Shown here in pieces: positions 10,654-26,100 of a DNA stretch of 64,000 bases. Where the stretch lies: assembly GCA_904063045.1 (NCBI GenBank), contig CAJFCJ010000024.1, positions 1-64,000 of the forward strand, given 5' to 3'. Source of the stretch: Dimorphilus gyrociliatus (taxonomy: Eukaryota; Annelida; Polychaeta; Dinophilidae). The notes under the pieces were generated by a model. The model saw only the letters and a program-made list of their open reading frames with translations, did no database searches and was not told where the DNA came from. Made by a program: the position numbers and the translations under genes. Each line of letters opens with the position of its first letter. The first letter of the stretch is position 1.

Positions 10654-10701
10654 AGTATAATATAAAGCAAACAAAAAGAAACAGCTATACATGATATACA
10701 A
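10431..10701. other. short convergent spacer with GA microsatellite
   Basis: Separates the 3' ends of two convergent TRIM-like genes. It must hold both 3' UTRs. A GA dinucleotide run lies at about 10,609-10,650. Confidence 0.6.
10609..10650. repeat. GA microsatellite
   Basis: About 20 uninterrupted GA units between convergent genes. Confidence 0.9.
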
Positions 10702-12498
10702 TTAGTAACCTGGTAAATTAATGGACAATACAATAATATTTGAGGTACCGTGTTCTGTTACGTATAATTCTCTGTTGAAAGACGAATAGTGTACAATATT
10801 TGGATGAATGTCCAAATTAACTATTAGTGGTGGCTTATCTATTGCTGTAAAGACTTGCAGTCTTTTATTACCGCAATCCGTAACAATTAACAATTCATTT
10901 TCAACGCTACAAACGCTACATGGATAACAGAAAGTTAATGGCTTAGCTAGGCCTAATTTAGCCGGTTCGTACTCTCCAAAAGATATAATATCTCCTTGAT
11001 TATTATTACTGGAAAACATATCATAAGCCAAAATGCAATTGTCGTTAGAAAAAGCTGAATCGAGAACAATTATCTTATCTTTCCATATACAACAATCCCT
11101 AAAGTCGATCAAACTCTCATCAACATCCTCCTCCTTTCCAATAACCCAGTCTACAGAACTTTCAGCATTCGAAAAAAGCCTTATCTTTCTTACAGAATCT
11201 TTTGTCAAACAAACAATTGTATTATCATCCAAAGTACAAGCAGAAATAACGTTATCTATTTTAAATACTGGCTCCTTCCTTTTTGAATTTAAGGTATAAA
11301 TACCATCCGATGAACATAAGAATATCTCATTACGTAATATAAATATCTTTGTAACAACGTTAGGCATTAAAAACTTCTGTTCAACACTGTAATTTCTAGA
11401 TGATAACTTTAATAGATAACTGCCACCATTCGTTTCGGTAATACTTATATAAATTGAATTTAAATATTCAATTAGTACGTGTACATTCGTTAAATTAGAT
11501 AATTTGATTTCTGATTTCACTGTTATGCAATCCTCGTCAATTGTGTCGTTATCATCTGATTCATTGTCCGATAGTTGCTCTCTTAATATAAACTTTTCAA
11601 AACCATTTATTAAAGGGTTAAAATCAATATATTGTTCAAGCGTACTACCTCTTTCCATAATTAGAAATAGACGATCGGAAAAATCAATCATTACTTGCCT
11701 TAAATCATCATTTGGAAATTCGAGATCGAAAATTTGATTTTCAATCTCTTCTTGAATAATCTTTAGGAAATCATTGTTTACTTTATCGCTTTTACGGCGA
11801 ATAAATAATTTCTTATCGATAACATTTGTTTGTAATTTAACGAGCATTGAATGAGTATCTTCAACTTTTCTATACCATTTATCTAATATCTCTTCTTTAG
11901 CTTCTTGAATACATTCGGCCATTTTATTCTCAATTTCTTTCGTTTTATGTACAAGGGCATCTAAAAACTCATTACATTGGTCTTGAGCATTTGACAACAT
12001 GCTAAGACATTTCTCGCGAAATTCTTCATTATCATTATAGCTCATTAGGGGCATTAGTTTATGATTTTGATGATTATTCCAACACAGCCGACATAACTTT
12101 GCATCGGAACAAGTTAAACAAACTAATTCTATTTCCTTTTTATGCATAAAGCAGGATTCTTTTTTAATTCTATCGCCTTCGTTTTCATGATCTTCTTCGT
12201 CCTCTTCTTCAGTATCATCTAAGCCTTCGCCATTAGGAAAGCTAACGTTCGAAACAATTCTACTTTTTGGAAAGCCGTCCTTACCGCTATCTGGCCAACG
12301 AACAGACCTTCTACAACTAGGGCAAGATATATAACTTTTTCTACCGGAAGCTTTCCAAATTCCCTCTATACATTCCTTACAGAATATATGTTGGCAAGGA
12401 AGGATACGAGGATCCCTTTTCAGCCAATATTCAGTGCAAATAACGCACATGAAATAATCGTCGTTTATCATAAAGCATTTTTTACCACTTTCCATCAT
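10702..12498 (-). CDS. TRIM-type RING/B-box/propeller protein with acidic inserts
   Basis: Single exon, 598 residues, the longest of the cluster. RING at 18-62 (C18, C21, C35, H37, C40, C43, C59, C62) with RDPRILPCQHIFCKEC, then RWPDSGKDGFPKS. A strongly acidic linker (about 94-107, runs of E and D) separates the RING from the B-box2 at 116-145. A charged helical region follows. A second acidic patch (ESDDNDTIDED) lies at about 320, just before the propeller, which ends with PCSVCSVENELLIVTDCGNK and ELYVTEHGTSNIIVLS. The two acidic segments are absent in the paralogues and may alter electrostatics or partner choice; that is inference. Confidence 0.88.
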   Translation of the reverse strand: MMESGKKCFMINDDYFMCVICTEYWLKRDPRILPCQHIFCKECIEGIWKASGRKSYISCPSCRRSVRWPDSGKDGFPKSRIVSNVSFPNGEGLDDTEEEDEEDHENEGDRIKKESCFMHKKEIELVCLTCSDAKLCRLCWNNHQNHKLMPLMSYNDNEEFREKCLSMLSNAQDQCNEFLDALVHKTKEIENKMAECIQEAKEEILDKWYRKVEDTHSMLVKLQTNVIDKKLFIRRKSDKVNNDFLKIIQEEIENQIFDLEFPNDDLRQVMIDFSDRLFLIMERGSTLEQYIDFNPLINGFEKFILREQLSDNESDDNDTIDEDCITVKSEIKLSNLTNVHVLIEYLNSIYISITETNGGSYLLKLSSRNYSVEQKFLMPNVVTKIFILRNEIFLCSSDGIYTLNSKRKEPVFKIDNVISACTLDDNTIVCLTKDSVRKIRLFSNAESSVDWVIGKEEDVDESLIDFRDCCIWKDKIIVLDSAFSNDNCILAYDMFSSNNNQGDIISFGEYEPAKLGLAKPLTFCYPCSVCSVENELLIVTDCGNKRLQVFTAIDKPPLIVNLDIHPNIVHYSSFNRELYVTEHGTSNIIVLSINLPGY

Positions 12499-12734
12499 CC
12501 TAACTGATCAAAGAGTTAACAAATAACAACACACAATTTCAACACTTTGGCTTTATATACTCCCTTTTATTATTAATTAATTAATTGAGTAGTAATCAAT
12601 AATATTAAACAAGTTAAAAAAACAACAATTCTTTTATATTAAGACTTTTTCTTTCTATTTTAGTTAGATTGTTTTAAAGATTCTTGCGACCTAAATTTTA
12701 ATTAAAAAAAGAAAACATCATTAATTATCATTAA
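12499..12734. other. AT-rich spacer
   Basis: Short AT-rich gap between two same-strand genes with no visible feature. Confidence 0.5.
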
Positions 12735-13415
12735 TTAACACGTCAAATTGCACATTTTTGTATTTTTTAAGCATATTATTGATATAATATAAAATATAAT
12801 TAATAACGATACGCATAGTAATTTTAGTTTGATCTTAAAAATAAATGAATTTAAGCAAATTATAGAAAATATTAAAGAAATTAATAATTTTATATAATAA
12901 TTTGCATAAATTAACATAATAATGTTAATTGAAAATGTAATAAGAAAAGATAGAAATAATAAATATAGAATATTTAAGAATTTGTTTCTCTTATTCATTT
13001 TATCTTTTTCAATATTATTACCATTCGTTAGAGTATTTGAATCCAATCTATCTTTAATTCGGCTTATTAATGGTAAATATCTTGAATTTAGATGATTTAA
13101 TCTGTTCTCTTCATTCGTTAGAAAATCATATCTCAATTCTTTCATTCTAGAATTCCGAAAATTGATACTAGCCGTTGTCGTCTCTCTCTTTTCTAATGAT
13201 GATTCCAGAGGTACAATTTTATGATTGACGTGATTTTTTCCCCAACATTTTAAACATAAAAAAGTGCTAGAACAACTTTGACAAACAAACAATGCGTCCG
13301 AAGGACGTTCTAGACATAGCTTACAACCTTTTTCACCATCATCCTTGTGCGTATTATTTACATCGCCCTCTCTCGGAAACAAAGAGAAGATATTAAGACA
13401 AGAGAAATAGACCAT
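12735..13415 (-). CDS. B-box protein with about three C-terminal membrane helices, RING lost
   Basis: Single exon, 226 residues. There is no RING. The N-terminus MVYFSC resembles the residues that start the RING in neighbours (DYFxC), and SLFPREGD resembles the post-RING WPxxGxDG linker, so the RING core appears to have been deleted in between. A B-box-like zinc motif lies at 31-65 with cysteine in place of the usual first histidine (CKLC...CQSC...CLKC...H-x2-H). A charged stretch (about 70-140) may be a short helix bundle. From about 145 to 218 the protein is hydrophobic in about three segments, predicting membrane insertion. Without a RING it cannot be a ligase by itself; it might bind or antagonise RING relatives. 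It could also be a decaying copy, although the frame is intact. Confidence 0.7.
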   Translation of the reverse strand: MVYFSCLNIFSLFPREGDVNNTHKDDGEKGCKLCLERPSDALFVCQSCSSTFLCLKCWGKNHVNHKIVPLESSLEKRETTTASINFRNSRMKELRYDFLTNEENRLNHLNSRYLPLISRIKDRLDSNTLTNGNNIEKDKMNKRNKFLNILYLLFLSFLITFSINIIMLIYANYYIKLLISLIFSIICLNSFIFKIKLKLLCVSLLIIFYIISIICLKNTKMCNLTC

Positions 13416-14567
13416 ACTATAGAATGATTAAGTAACTAAGAAAAGAAATAAAGGAAATAACGTAACATTTTAATAGTTGATAAAGCGAATATACTGTATT
13501 TATAGCAATACCTTTAGAGTTACCTCTTTCTATCAACTCTTTAGCAAAATTAAAGCCAAACGTTTAATTACATTTCAATAGGCCTATTAAAATCATTTAG
13601 TATATACTTAACTTCCGAATTGAGCTATATAGCATACAAAAAAGAATATTAGTTAACATAATGTGTTGAGTAGTGCAGTCAATACTTTTTGGACTAAAAA
13701 AGACACAAGTAAAACTAATCAAAGTTACTCCATCTGTATTCTATTGTTATCATTATTAGACAAATTTGTACGTAAAGATTATTGAATATAAACTTAATTT
13801 ATACTCTATATAGATTACGATTAGTAATTTTTTATCGTTATTTATTTCCTTTATATAATAATATTAAAAGCCCACATCCTTTTACTTATGATGTACAAAG
13901 TTAATTTATATATTATGTTATATAATGGATATTTAGACATTTGTTTAAGCCTAAAAAAGAAATATATATACTGTATATACTGTATATACACAAATATCCG
14001 GCCAGTCTTTTTTATTTTATGTAATCCTAACAAACATAATTGATAGATTATAGAGGCCTAATGGTATTTTGCTACTATTTCCCTTATCTCTTATCAAAAA
14101 AAAAACACAACACAGAATACAAAACGAAATTGAGAAACCAAAGGTAAAGTATAGGTATATACTGTATTATTATAAGTTATATGTCTATAAATAGTTTCAA
14201 ATGCAGATAGATATAGAGACAGAAAATATAATAATATGTGTAAAGTTGTTATTTCCTCACACTGATTCTTTTGATTATACAGAACAGGAAAAGAAGTAAA
14301 ACTTCATTATGAAAAAATTTTCGAAACTTTACGAATTCTTTACCGTTTCTAAAGGTAAAACTCATATTTATACTATAAATATTAATACAACATCCTATTT
14401 ATAAATACCGTAAAATTAACTATATCATAATATTTAAATTCTATAAACTGTATAATATATAGTATATATATATATAGACTGTTGTTTGTCAAGTTTGTGT
14501 CTATCATTATAAAATCTATACTCGTTTTTTAATTTAACATAAAAATAAAAAGTACAAAGTACGTTAA
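13416..14567. promoter_or_regulatory. intergenic region between divergent B-box genes
   Basis: About 1.15 kb, AT-rich, expected to hold promoters for both flanking genes. One TAGGCCTA palindrome (13,579-13,586) is present, and several TATA-like runs near 14,455-14,480. No coding segment or RNA recognised. Confidence 0.4.
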
Positions 14568-16349
14568 ATGGTATTAAATAAGCCATTTGCCATAAATAAA
14601 ACGAAAGAAGAACAATTGCTTGGAGAAAACAAAAAATTAACTAACATGGCCGAATTTGTTGTGGATAAAACGTATGAAAATCTTGAAAATGTATGTCTTA
14701 TTTGCTTGGGAAAATTTACAGATGGAAATAAAATTATGTACGATTGTTATCATTCGTTCTGTAAGAATTGTTTGGATAAAAATTTAAGAAATAGACGTCT
14801 AAAGAGCTTATTATCTTGTCCAATTTGCTTTAAAGGTATTATTGAAGAGAGAAGATTTAATTCAAGTTCATACCAATATGACAAGGTAGATAGTTGCAAA
14901 CATTTTGATAAAGAATTAATAGTATGTACAGATTGCTTCAACTGTCTGATTTGTCAATTATGTATTGGTCAACACAAAGAACATAAATATATATATTATA
15001 AGGATTTCCTTAAAAGAGATCAAAAGTTTTGGACAGATTATGAAACTGCAACTAATGATTTAAAGAAACGCTCCTTATACGATTCATCTGTTATGTTTGG
15101 CGAATTTAAACAGCAAATACATAGTGAGTTTGATAATATTGAAAAGTTAACTGTAGTTAGATGCGGAAAAGAATGTAATAGAGTACTCGATAAGATCAAT
15201 AGCAAAATGATTAAACTCCAAGAATCAATTGATAGAAAAAAGAAAACATTTGCTTCTGAAATAATGGAAATTTATGGTTCAAATGTATTAAATAAATTAA
15301 AATGGGAGTTAACTTCTGACATGAATAACATAATGGAATTTCCCAAAGAATTAAGATTAAAAATAGAAGATCTCTTAAAAGATTATATAAAAGAAAGAGT
15401 TAATAAATTATTAGTAAAGTACGATCTATTAATTAAAAAGTTTGATAAATTAATTAATAATAATAATTTTTTAATTAATTGTCCAATGAATGATAGAATT
15501 CTATATGATTTATATTATATTAAGAAAAAATCTATTAAAAAATCTAAATTGATTCATTTCTTAGCCTTTTCCAATGAGTTAAACGATTACGGACAAAACG
15601 AAAGTATAATGCTAAGTATTAGTAAAAATAATAATAAATATGCCATTCTTCGCTTAAAGGCTAGTAACTTTAAAGTAACTAATGAATATTTAGTAGATGA
15701 AATTGTGAAAAAAATCACTTGCTATAAAAATATGATTATTTTATTCTTTGAAAATTCAATATGCAAATTAGATGATCGTCTTTCGGTGAATATTGAAATT
15801 ACGGATATAATTGATGGAAATTTTGGTGAATGTTCTTCGTATTTCCCTGAAAATTTTTTCTATATAACAAGTAATTCAATAAATGTTATGCCAAGGAAAT
15901 ATTTCTCTGATATATATCTAACCGGTATAAATTGGCAAGTTGAGGCTTACAAGCACTTGCCAGCAGATTATCTAGGTCTAATACGTTTATCTGGCTTACT
16001 AACAGCATTTGCTGTTGTATTTTACGATAAGAATTTAAACGGCATTTACTTGTCATCATTCTATAAAAGCAAAATTCTAAACTGTTGGAAAATATTAACT
16101 GGTTACCAACCAATATCATTCTGTTGTTTAGAGGATTGCGGAGTTATTATTGCTCATAACACAAAGAAGAAACTTTTGATTTTTCCCAATGTTTTATCCG
16201 GTTCAAGCTCAGAGAGAATGGAATATGTAATAGATTTCGTTCCAGGTTCTATATCATCTTCTAAATTTAGCAAAGAAATTATCATTGTTGAAAATAATAC
16301 GAATATTATTCATATCTTTAAATATAGCGCTTCTTTGAGAGAACTGTAA
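14568..16349 (+). CDS. divergent TRIM-type RING/B-box/propeller protein
   Basis: Single exon. The frame allows 593 residues from the ATG at 14,568, but the ATG at 14,646 (residue 27) puts the RING at the distance from the start seen in paralogues and may be the real start. Numbered from the first ATG, the RING spans 43-87 (C43, C46, C60, H62, C65, C68, C84, C87). It lacks the DPRVLPCQH and WPxxGxDGFPKN signatures of the others. A B-box-like motif at about 110-140 begins C-x-H rather than C-x2-H. A lysine-rich helical region follows (about 150-310), then a propeller-length region ending EIIIVENNTNIIHIF, which matches the closing strand of neighbours. It is a distant member of the cluster. Ligase function is inferred. 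Confidence 0.83.
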   Translation: MVLNKPFAINKTKEEQLLGENKKLTNMAEFVVDKTYENLENVCLICLGKFTDGNKIMYDCYHSFCKNCLDKNLRNRRLKSLLSCPICFKGIIEERRFNSSSYQYDKVDSCKHFDKELIVCTDCFNCLICQLCIGQHKEHKYIYYKDFLKRDQKFWTDYETATNDLKKRSLYDSSVMFGEFKQQIHSEFDNIEKLTVVRCGKECNRVLDKINSKMIKLQESIDRKKKTFASEIMEIYGSNVLNKLKWELTSDMNNIMEFPKELRLKIEDLLKDYIKERVNKLLVKYDLLIKKFDKLINNNNFLINCPMNDRILYDLYYIKKKSIKKSKLIHFLAFSNELNDYGQNESIMLSISKNNNKYAILRLKASNFKVTNEYLVDEIVKKITCYKNMIILFFENSICKLDDRLSVNIEITDIIDGNFGECSSYFPENFFYITSNSINVMPRKYFSDIYLTGINWQVEAYKHLPADYLGLIRLSGLLTAFAVVFYDKNLNGIYLSSFYKSKILNCWKILTGYQPISFCCLEDCGVIIAHNTKKKLLIFPNVLSGSSSERMEYVIDFVPGSISSSKFSKEIIIVENNTNIIHIFKYSASLREL

Positions 16350-16768
16350 TATCTATATTATAGACTCTTATATACTAATATATATTAGTACATTTGTTTT
16401 TATATTATTTAAATAAACCCTCTATTTAAATAACTTTATTCTAATTTCGGAGTAGCCTTAATTGGCAAATAATTAATTAATTATTAATTGATAAAACAGT
16501 TTCCCTTTCGTATTTAATGGTAATTTTTGTATGGCCAACTAGAGCACAATAGCTTATTTTCTGGTTTTTTTTCCTTTTTCTCTCTCTCTCTCTGTTTCTT
16601 CTTTCTTTTCCTGTTTTTATTACATCAGCCTACTCACATACGCGCCTTCTCATTCTTGAACTGTCTATTAGCAATATTTCAAAAAATTGAAGGTGTATTT
16701 CTTTCTGTCTCTCTGTTCAAAATAATTCAAATTAATTTTCTACGATTTCAGGTAGGACTAATTTGAAA
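16350..16768. other. spacer and probable 5' UTR intron of the next gene
   Basis: A clear polypyrimidine/CAG splice acceptor ends at 16,751, 18 bases upstream of the ATG at 16,769, which implies a 5' UTR intron for the downstream gene. CT-rich tracts occur at 16,565-16,600. No other gene seen. Confidence 0.5.
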
Positions 16769-18672
16769 ATGGAAAATTTGGAACCTGATGAATCAGAGGT
16801 AGAGATTCTTCCCAATGCAAATCAAACTGATTGTCCCATATGCATTAACTGTTACATAAGAAGAAATCCAAGAATTTTACCTTGCGCTCATACTTTTTGC
16901 TCCGTTTGCTTAGAACAATATGCCTTGTCAAAAAGAGTAGGAGTAGGAGATACATTGGCATGTCCAACGTGTGAAACTCATGTCAAATGGCCTAGTAAAG
17001 GCAGTTTAGGATTCCCGAAAAACAACTACTTTATAGAAAGAGATAGTGCAATTGAAGGAGCAACAGCAGCAGTTAGCGTTATAATACCCAAAGAAGATGA
17101 TCATATGTTTCAGCAAATGTTTGAAAATAACCTTCCTGATATTTCAAATTGTTTAAAACAACTTGAAAATCATTTAATACATCTTGAACACGAAAAATTT
17201 AATCTACTATCCAAAATTGATCTTTGTAGACTACTTGCTATCGATAAAATGGATAAATGGGTGAGCTGTATGAGAACTGAGGTTGAAGATAGGTAAATAT
17301 ATATCAGTATATATACCGTATAAACCATTATTAAATCTATTGGTTTCTTATATATTATTCAGATTTGCAGAAGACAAAAAACTTCTAAAGCAAATTCAAT
17401 TCGATCTCGAAAATTTAAATAGCGATGGTATTAGTTGATAATTTTCTTTCTTCATTTCTTTATTGATGCTCTGTTTTTCATATTCTTAGATACAAAAGAT
17501 ACATTAAACGTTCTCTTAAATGAAAAAGAAGCTCTTCTATCAAAGAAATTATCTTTAGTTAGTCATAATTTTTCTGTTGGTGAATTAAAACTTATCGAAA
17601 GAGAAATTATACTTGAAGAGTATCATACTGAAGAAATTGATTGTTACACAATCACGGCTTGTTGCTTAGGACCAGATAATCATTTGTACATACTCATTGA
17701 CAAATATAGAAGTTGGTATTATTTAAAGATGGAGAGATATTATCATTTTTCAATTTCTCTTTTTTTAGCAAAGGATAATAAATCAAAGGTGTTCGTTATC
17801 GAAAGGTATAGCGCAGATGGAAAACTTATTGAAGAAGACTGGTCCTGCCATCTAGAGGGCGACTATAGAGGTTTGGCTCTTGATTGCGAAGGAAATATGT
17901 ACTTGTGCGACAAAACTGCAATAAGGTTATAAAACATTCTTATATATTCAATCTTATTATTAATGTTAAAATCTCTTTTAGATTAGGCAGAACAGCAAAC
18001 TGCATTGTAAAGGCAAGTATAAAATATCTATTATCTATTGCAAACTATCCAAAAAATACTTATACGTCTTTTGAATAGATTTTAAAAAATGGAACACTAA
18101 AATCAAGAATTCTACAATTACCCGACAACGAAGAATTATCAACAGTTGCTGTTGACTCGACGGGAATTTATGTTGGTATTGATAGCGGTATTACGAAAAG
18201 AAGTATTGAAGAACACACAATAAGAATTTTGAAATATGATCTACAAGCTAAAACCTTGATGTGGCATTTTCAAGATCAATCATTTGGATTAGGAAAAATG
18301 TTTTCCATTGATGATTATTTAATACTTACAAGAATTCACGATGAAAAGATAGAAGTAATTCATCGTGATAGTGGAGAGAAAATAAAAAATTTGAACTTTA
18401 ATTTTAAAGAATCAGGCGATTCTCCCGCTTGGCCTAGTTCAATAGCTCCTCTTCCAATGAATTGTTTTATTTCAGCAGTTCAAAAACTTAAACAATTATT
18501 CGTATTTGACAAAGACTTGAATGTTTTACAGAAGATATCACTAGAAAAGCAAAATATACCTGTGAGCGTTATAACATGGTCAAATTTAGAAGGAAACTTT
18601 CTTCTGTTGCATTATAATTGTAAATTAGATAGAAAGCGTTATTTGTCATTCAGAAAAATTCTCTATAAGTAA
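16769..18672 (+). CDS. RING/NHL-like protein with introns, no B-box
   Basis: Five coding exons: 16,769-17,292, 17,363-17,427, 17,490-17,925, 17,982-18,012 and 18,079-18,672, giving 549 residues; all phases close. RING at about 22-68 (C22, C25, C39, H41, C44, C47, C65, C68) contains RNPRILPCAHTFCSVC, followed by KWPSKGSLGFPKN, both cluster signatures. No B-box follows. A helical region (about 100-225) leads into a beta-propeller with blades such as DNHLYILIDKY and GLALDCEGNMYLCD, closer to canonical NHL repeats than in the single-exon paralogues. The last intron uses a GC donor. Because it is the only member with coding introns, it may represent the ancestral form from which the intronless copies arose. 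Confidence 0.85.
18013..18078 (+). other. GC-AG intron
   Basis: The upstream exon ends AAG and the intron starts GCAAGT, the standard consensus for the minor GC-AG class handled by the U2 spliceosome. Using it joins both exons in phase 0 and restores an uninterrupted propeller sequence. The alternative GT donor two bases downstream would leave an extra base and shift the frame. Confidence 0.8.
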
Positions 18673-19470
18673 ACTCTATTATTTATACTTTATTACTAAT
18701 TACTTATTGAAATATTATGGTTTATCCTTTCATGTTATAATGAATATTCAGAGATTTTTGTTCTTTCTTTCAGAATGATTTTTCCTTTTTAATAAGCAAT
18801 AGTTACAAGTATTCTTGATAAAATAAGTATTGTTAGTAGGAAAATCCAATTACTATTTTATTAACTAAATCCCAAATATTTATCATACGGATCAGTGATT
18901 TTGAACTTTGAACTGTTTGTCAATTATTGTTTAGATAAATAGATTACTTTTTGTTACTAAGAAGAAGATATAAAGCAATGTTTTCTCGCTTTTTTTGTTC
19001 TTCCATTATAAAGAACTAAATCGAAATATTGATAAAAAGCACATTTCCTTATCAAATTTTGAGTACTAACGTAATGAATTGATAATATTTTTCTATTTTT
19101 AACTTTAAATGTACTGGAACCTCCCTCTACCTGTATTACCCTCACCTTCCCCCTTCCCAACTTTTTTAGCTGCCTTTCAAAAACATTTGTATGTCATCAT
19201 AGGACGCCACCATCACGTGAAAGCTGTATTATACATTCGTTTTCTGTTGTGGTATTTTCTTTCAAGTTTTTAAAATATACTACTCTCATCCCCAGATTCA
19301 TTGTTAATTCTATTATACAATTAATTATATAGGACTATCTAGTATCAATATAAAGAATACGTAAAACAACTAAACAAAATTGTTCAATACTCTCATTCAA
19401 TTCGTATTGAATGAAATAAAATACAAAAAGGAAAAAAAAAGTAAAAACAGTGTTAATTTCTCGATTTTAG
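18673..19470. other. AT-rich intergenic stretch
   Basis: No coding segment that I can support. A G-rich minus-strand patch lies at about 19,105-19,165 without a recognisable product. Confidence 0.4.
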
Positions 19471-19512
19471 ATTGGAAAAACAACGCTACTTCAACGTCTG
19501 AAGCTTGAAAAG
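19471..19512 (+). pseudogene. isolated exon-like Walker A segment
   Basis: A 42-base segment bounded by a TTTTAG acceptor and a GTAAAT donor encodes exactly 14 codons, IGKTTLLQRLKLEK. The GKTT core is a P-loop, and the surrounding residues resemble the Walker A of NACHT/NB-ARC-type NTPases (GxxGIGKTTL). I find no preceding exon that would supply the first glycines. A possible continuation is the open segment after the acceptor at 19,746. It may be a gene fragment, a micro-exon of a gene I could not assemble, or chance. Confidence 0.3.
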
Positions 19513-20495
19513 GTAAATTATAAATATACGTTTTGAAAGAAAAGACATTGCTCTTTTTTTCAATACTTAATTTAATCTATTTTTTAAGAGATAATATTCA
19601 AAAAAACCAAATTAGTATGAATGATAAATGATAGATTATCTTTTTTGTATTATTATTAGATACGTAAATATATATATATATATATATATGTATATAATTT
19701 ATATAATATACAGTATATATATATATACTATATATAAAAAAAATAGCTAGTTTACTATCAAATGAGAAGGGATACTTTTGCTGAAAGAATCAAAGATGAA
19801 ATTTTAACTCGTAGACTAAAGATAAATAAACAAAACAAAAGAGAAGAGAAAGAACCTTTCCCCTTTAAATTTACACTAGTTAATCAAAATCACAGATATT
19901 ATCTTTCATTTTACCCGATTAAAAGTTTAATTACAAATTTTATCTAGATAAAATGACAATTTGATAAGAGTAGGGAATGAAAAGGGTCTAAACCATTAAT
20001 AGGGGTATTTTTTTAGAATATATATAGTATTTATAATATATATATAATTATATAAGTTAGCGTATTTTACTTATCTATGTGTGAAATCACGTATACTCTA
20101 TTCTCTGCCTGTTCAAGTTGAGATATCATGGGAAAAAAACAAAATAACAGACAGATAAGGCCTATGCAGATTACGAAATTCCCTACTCTATCAGTTAGAA
20201 ATCTTTCAAACACTATACAATTCGTATTGTGGCACCAGATCCACCTATATCTCAAAAAAAAAATCTACTTCATAGATTAAAGAACTATAATATTGAAGGT
20301 CAGTCTATTTTTCAACTTGAATAGAGAAACACAAATCAAAATAGAATAAACTTTCTTATTAAATTGTCTTTATGATAAACCTATGATATTGTTAAAAAGA
20401 GAAAAATAATAGCAAATTCATTAATCAGGAATTTTGAAAAGAAACAAAAAAAAAAAAGAATCACGTGGAAATAATTTAACTGTAGTCCTTCTACT
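19513..20495. other. AT-rich intergenic stretch upstream of the ABC transporter
   Basis: Contains a TA-rich block (19,668-19,740), then an open segment to 19,947 after a TAG acceptor-like site at 19,745 (reads LVYYQMRRDTFAERIKDEI and onward) that could be a following exon of the Walker A fragment. The rest shows no feature. Confidence 0.3.

Positions 20496-26100
<5,605 letters not shown>

Noticed and set aside
17705-17770. possible extra intron in the last RING gene (GT at 17,717 to TAG at 17,769)
   Set aside because: Its removal (53 bases) would shift the frame and destroy the propeller sequence; reading through keeps it open.
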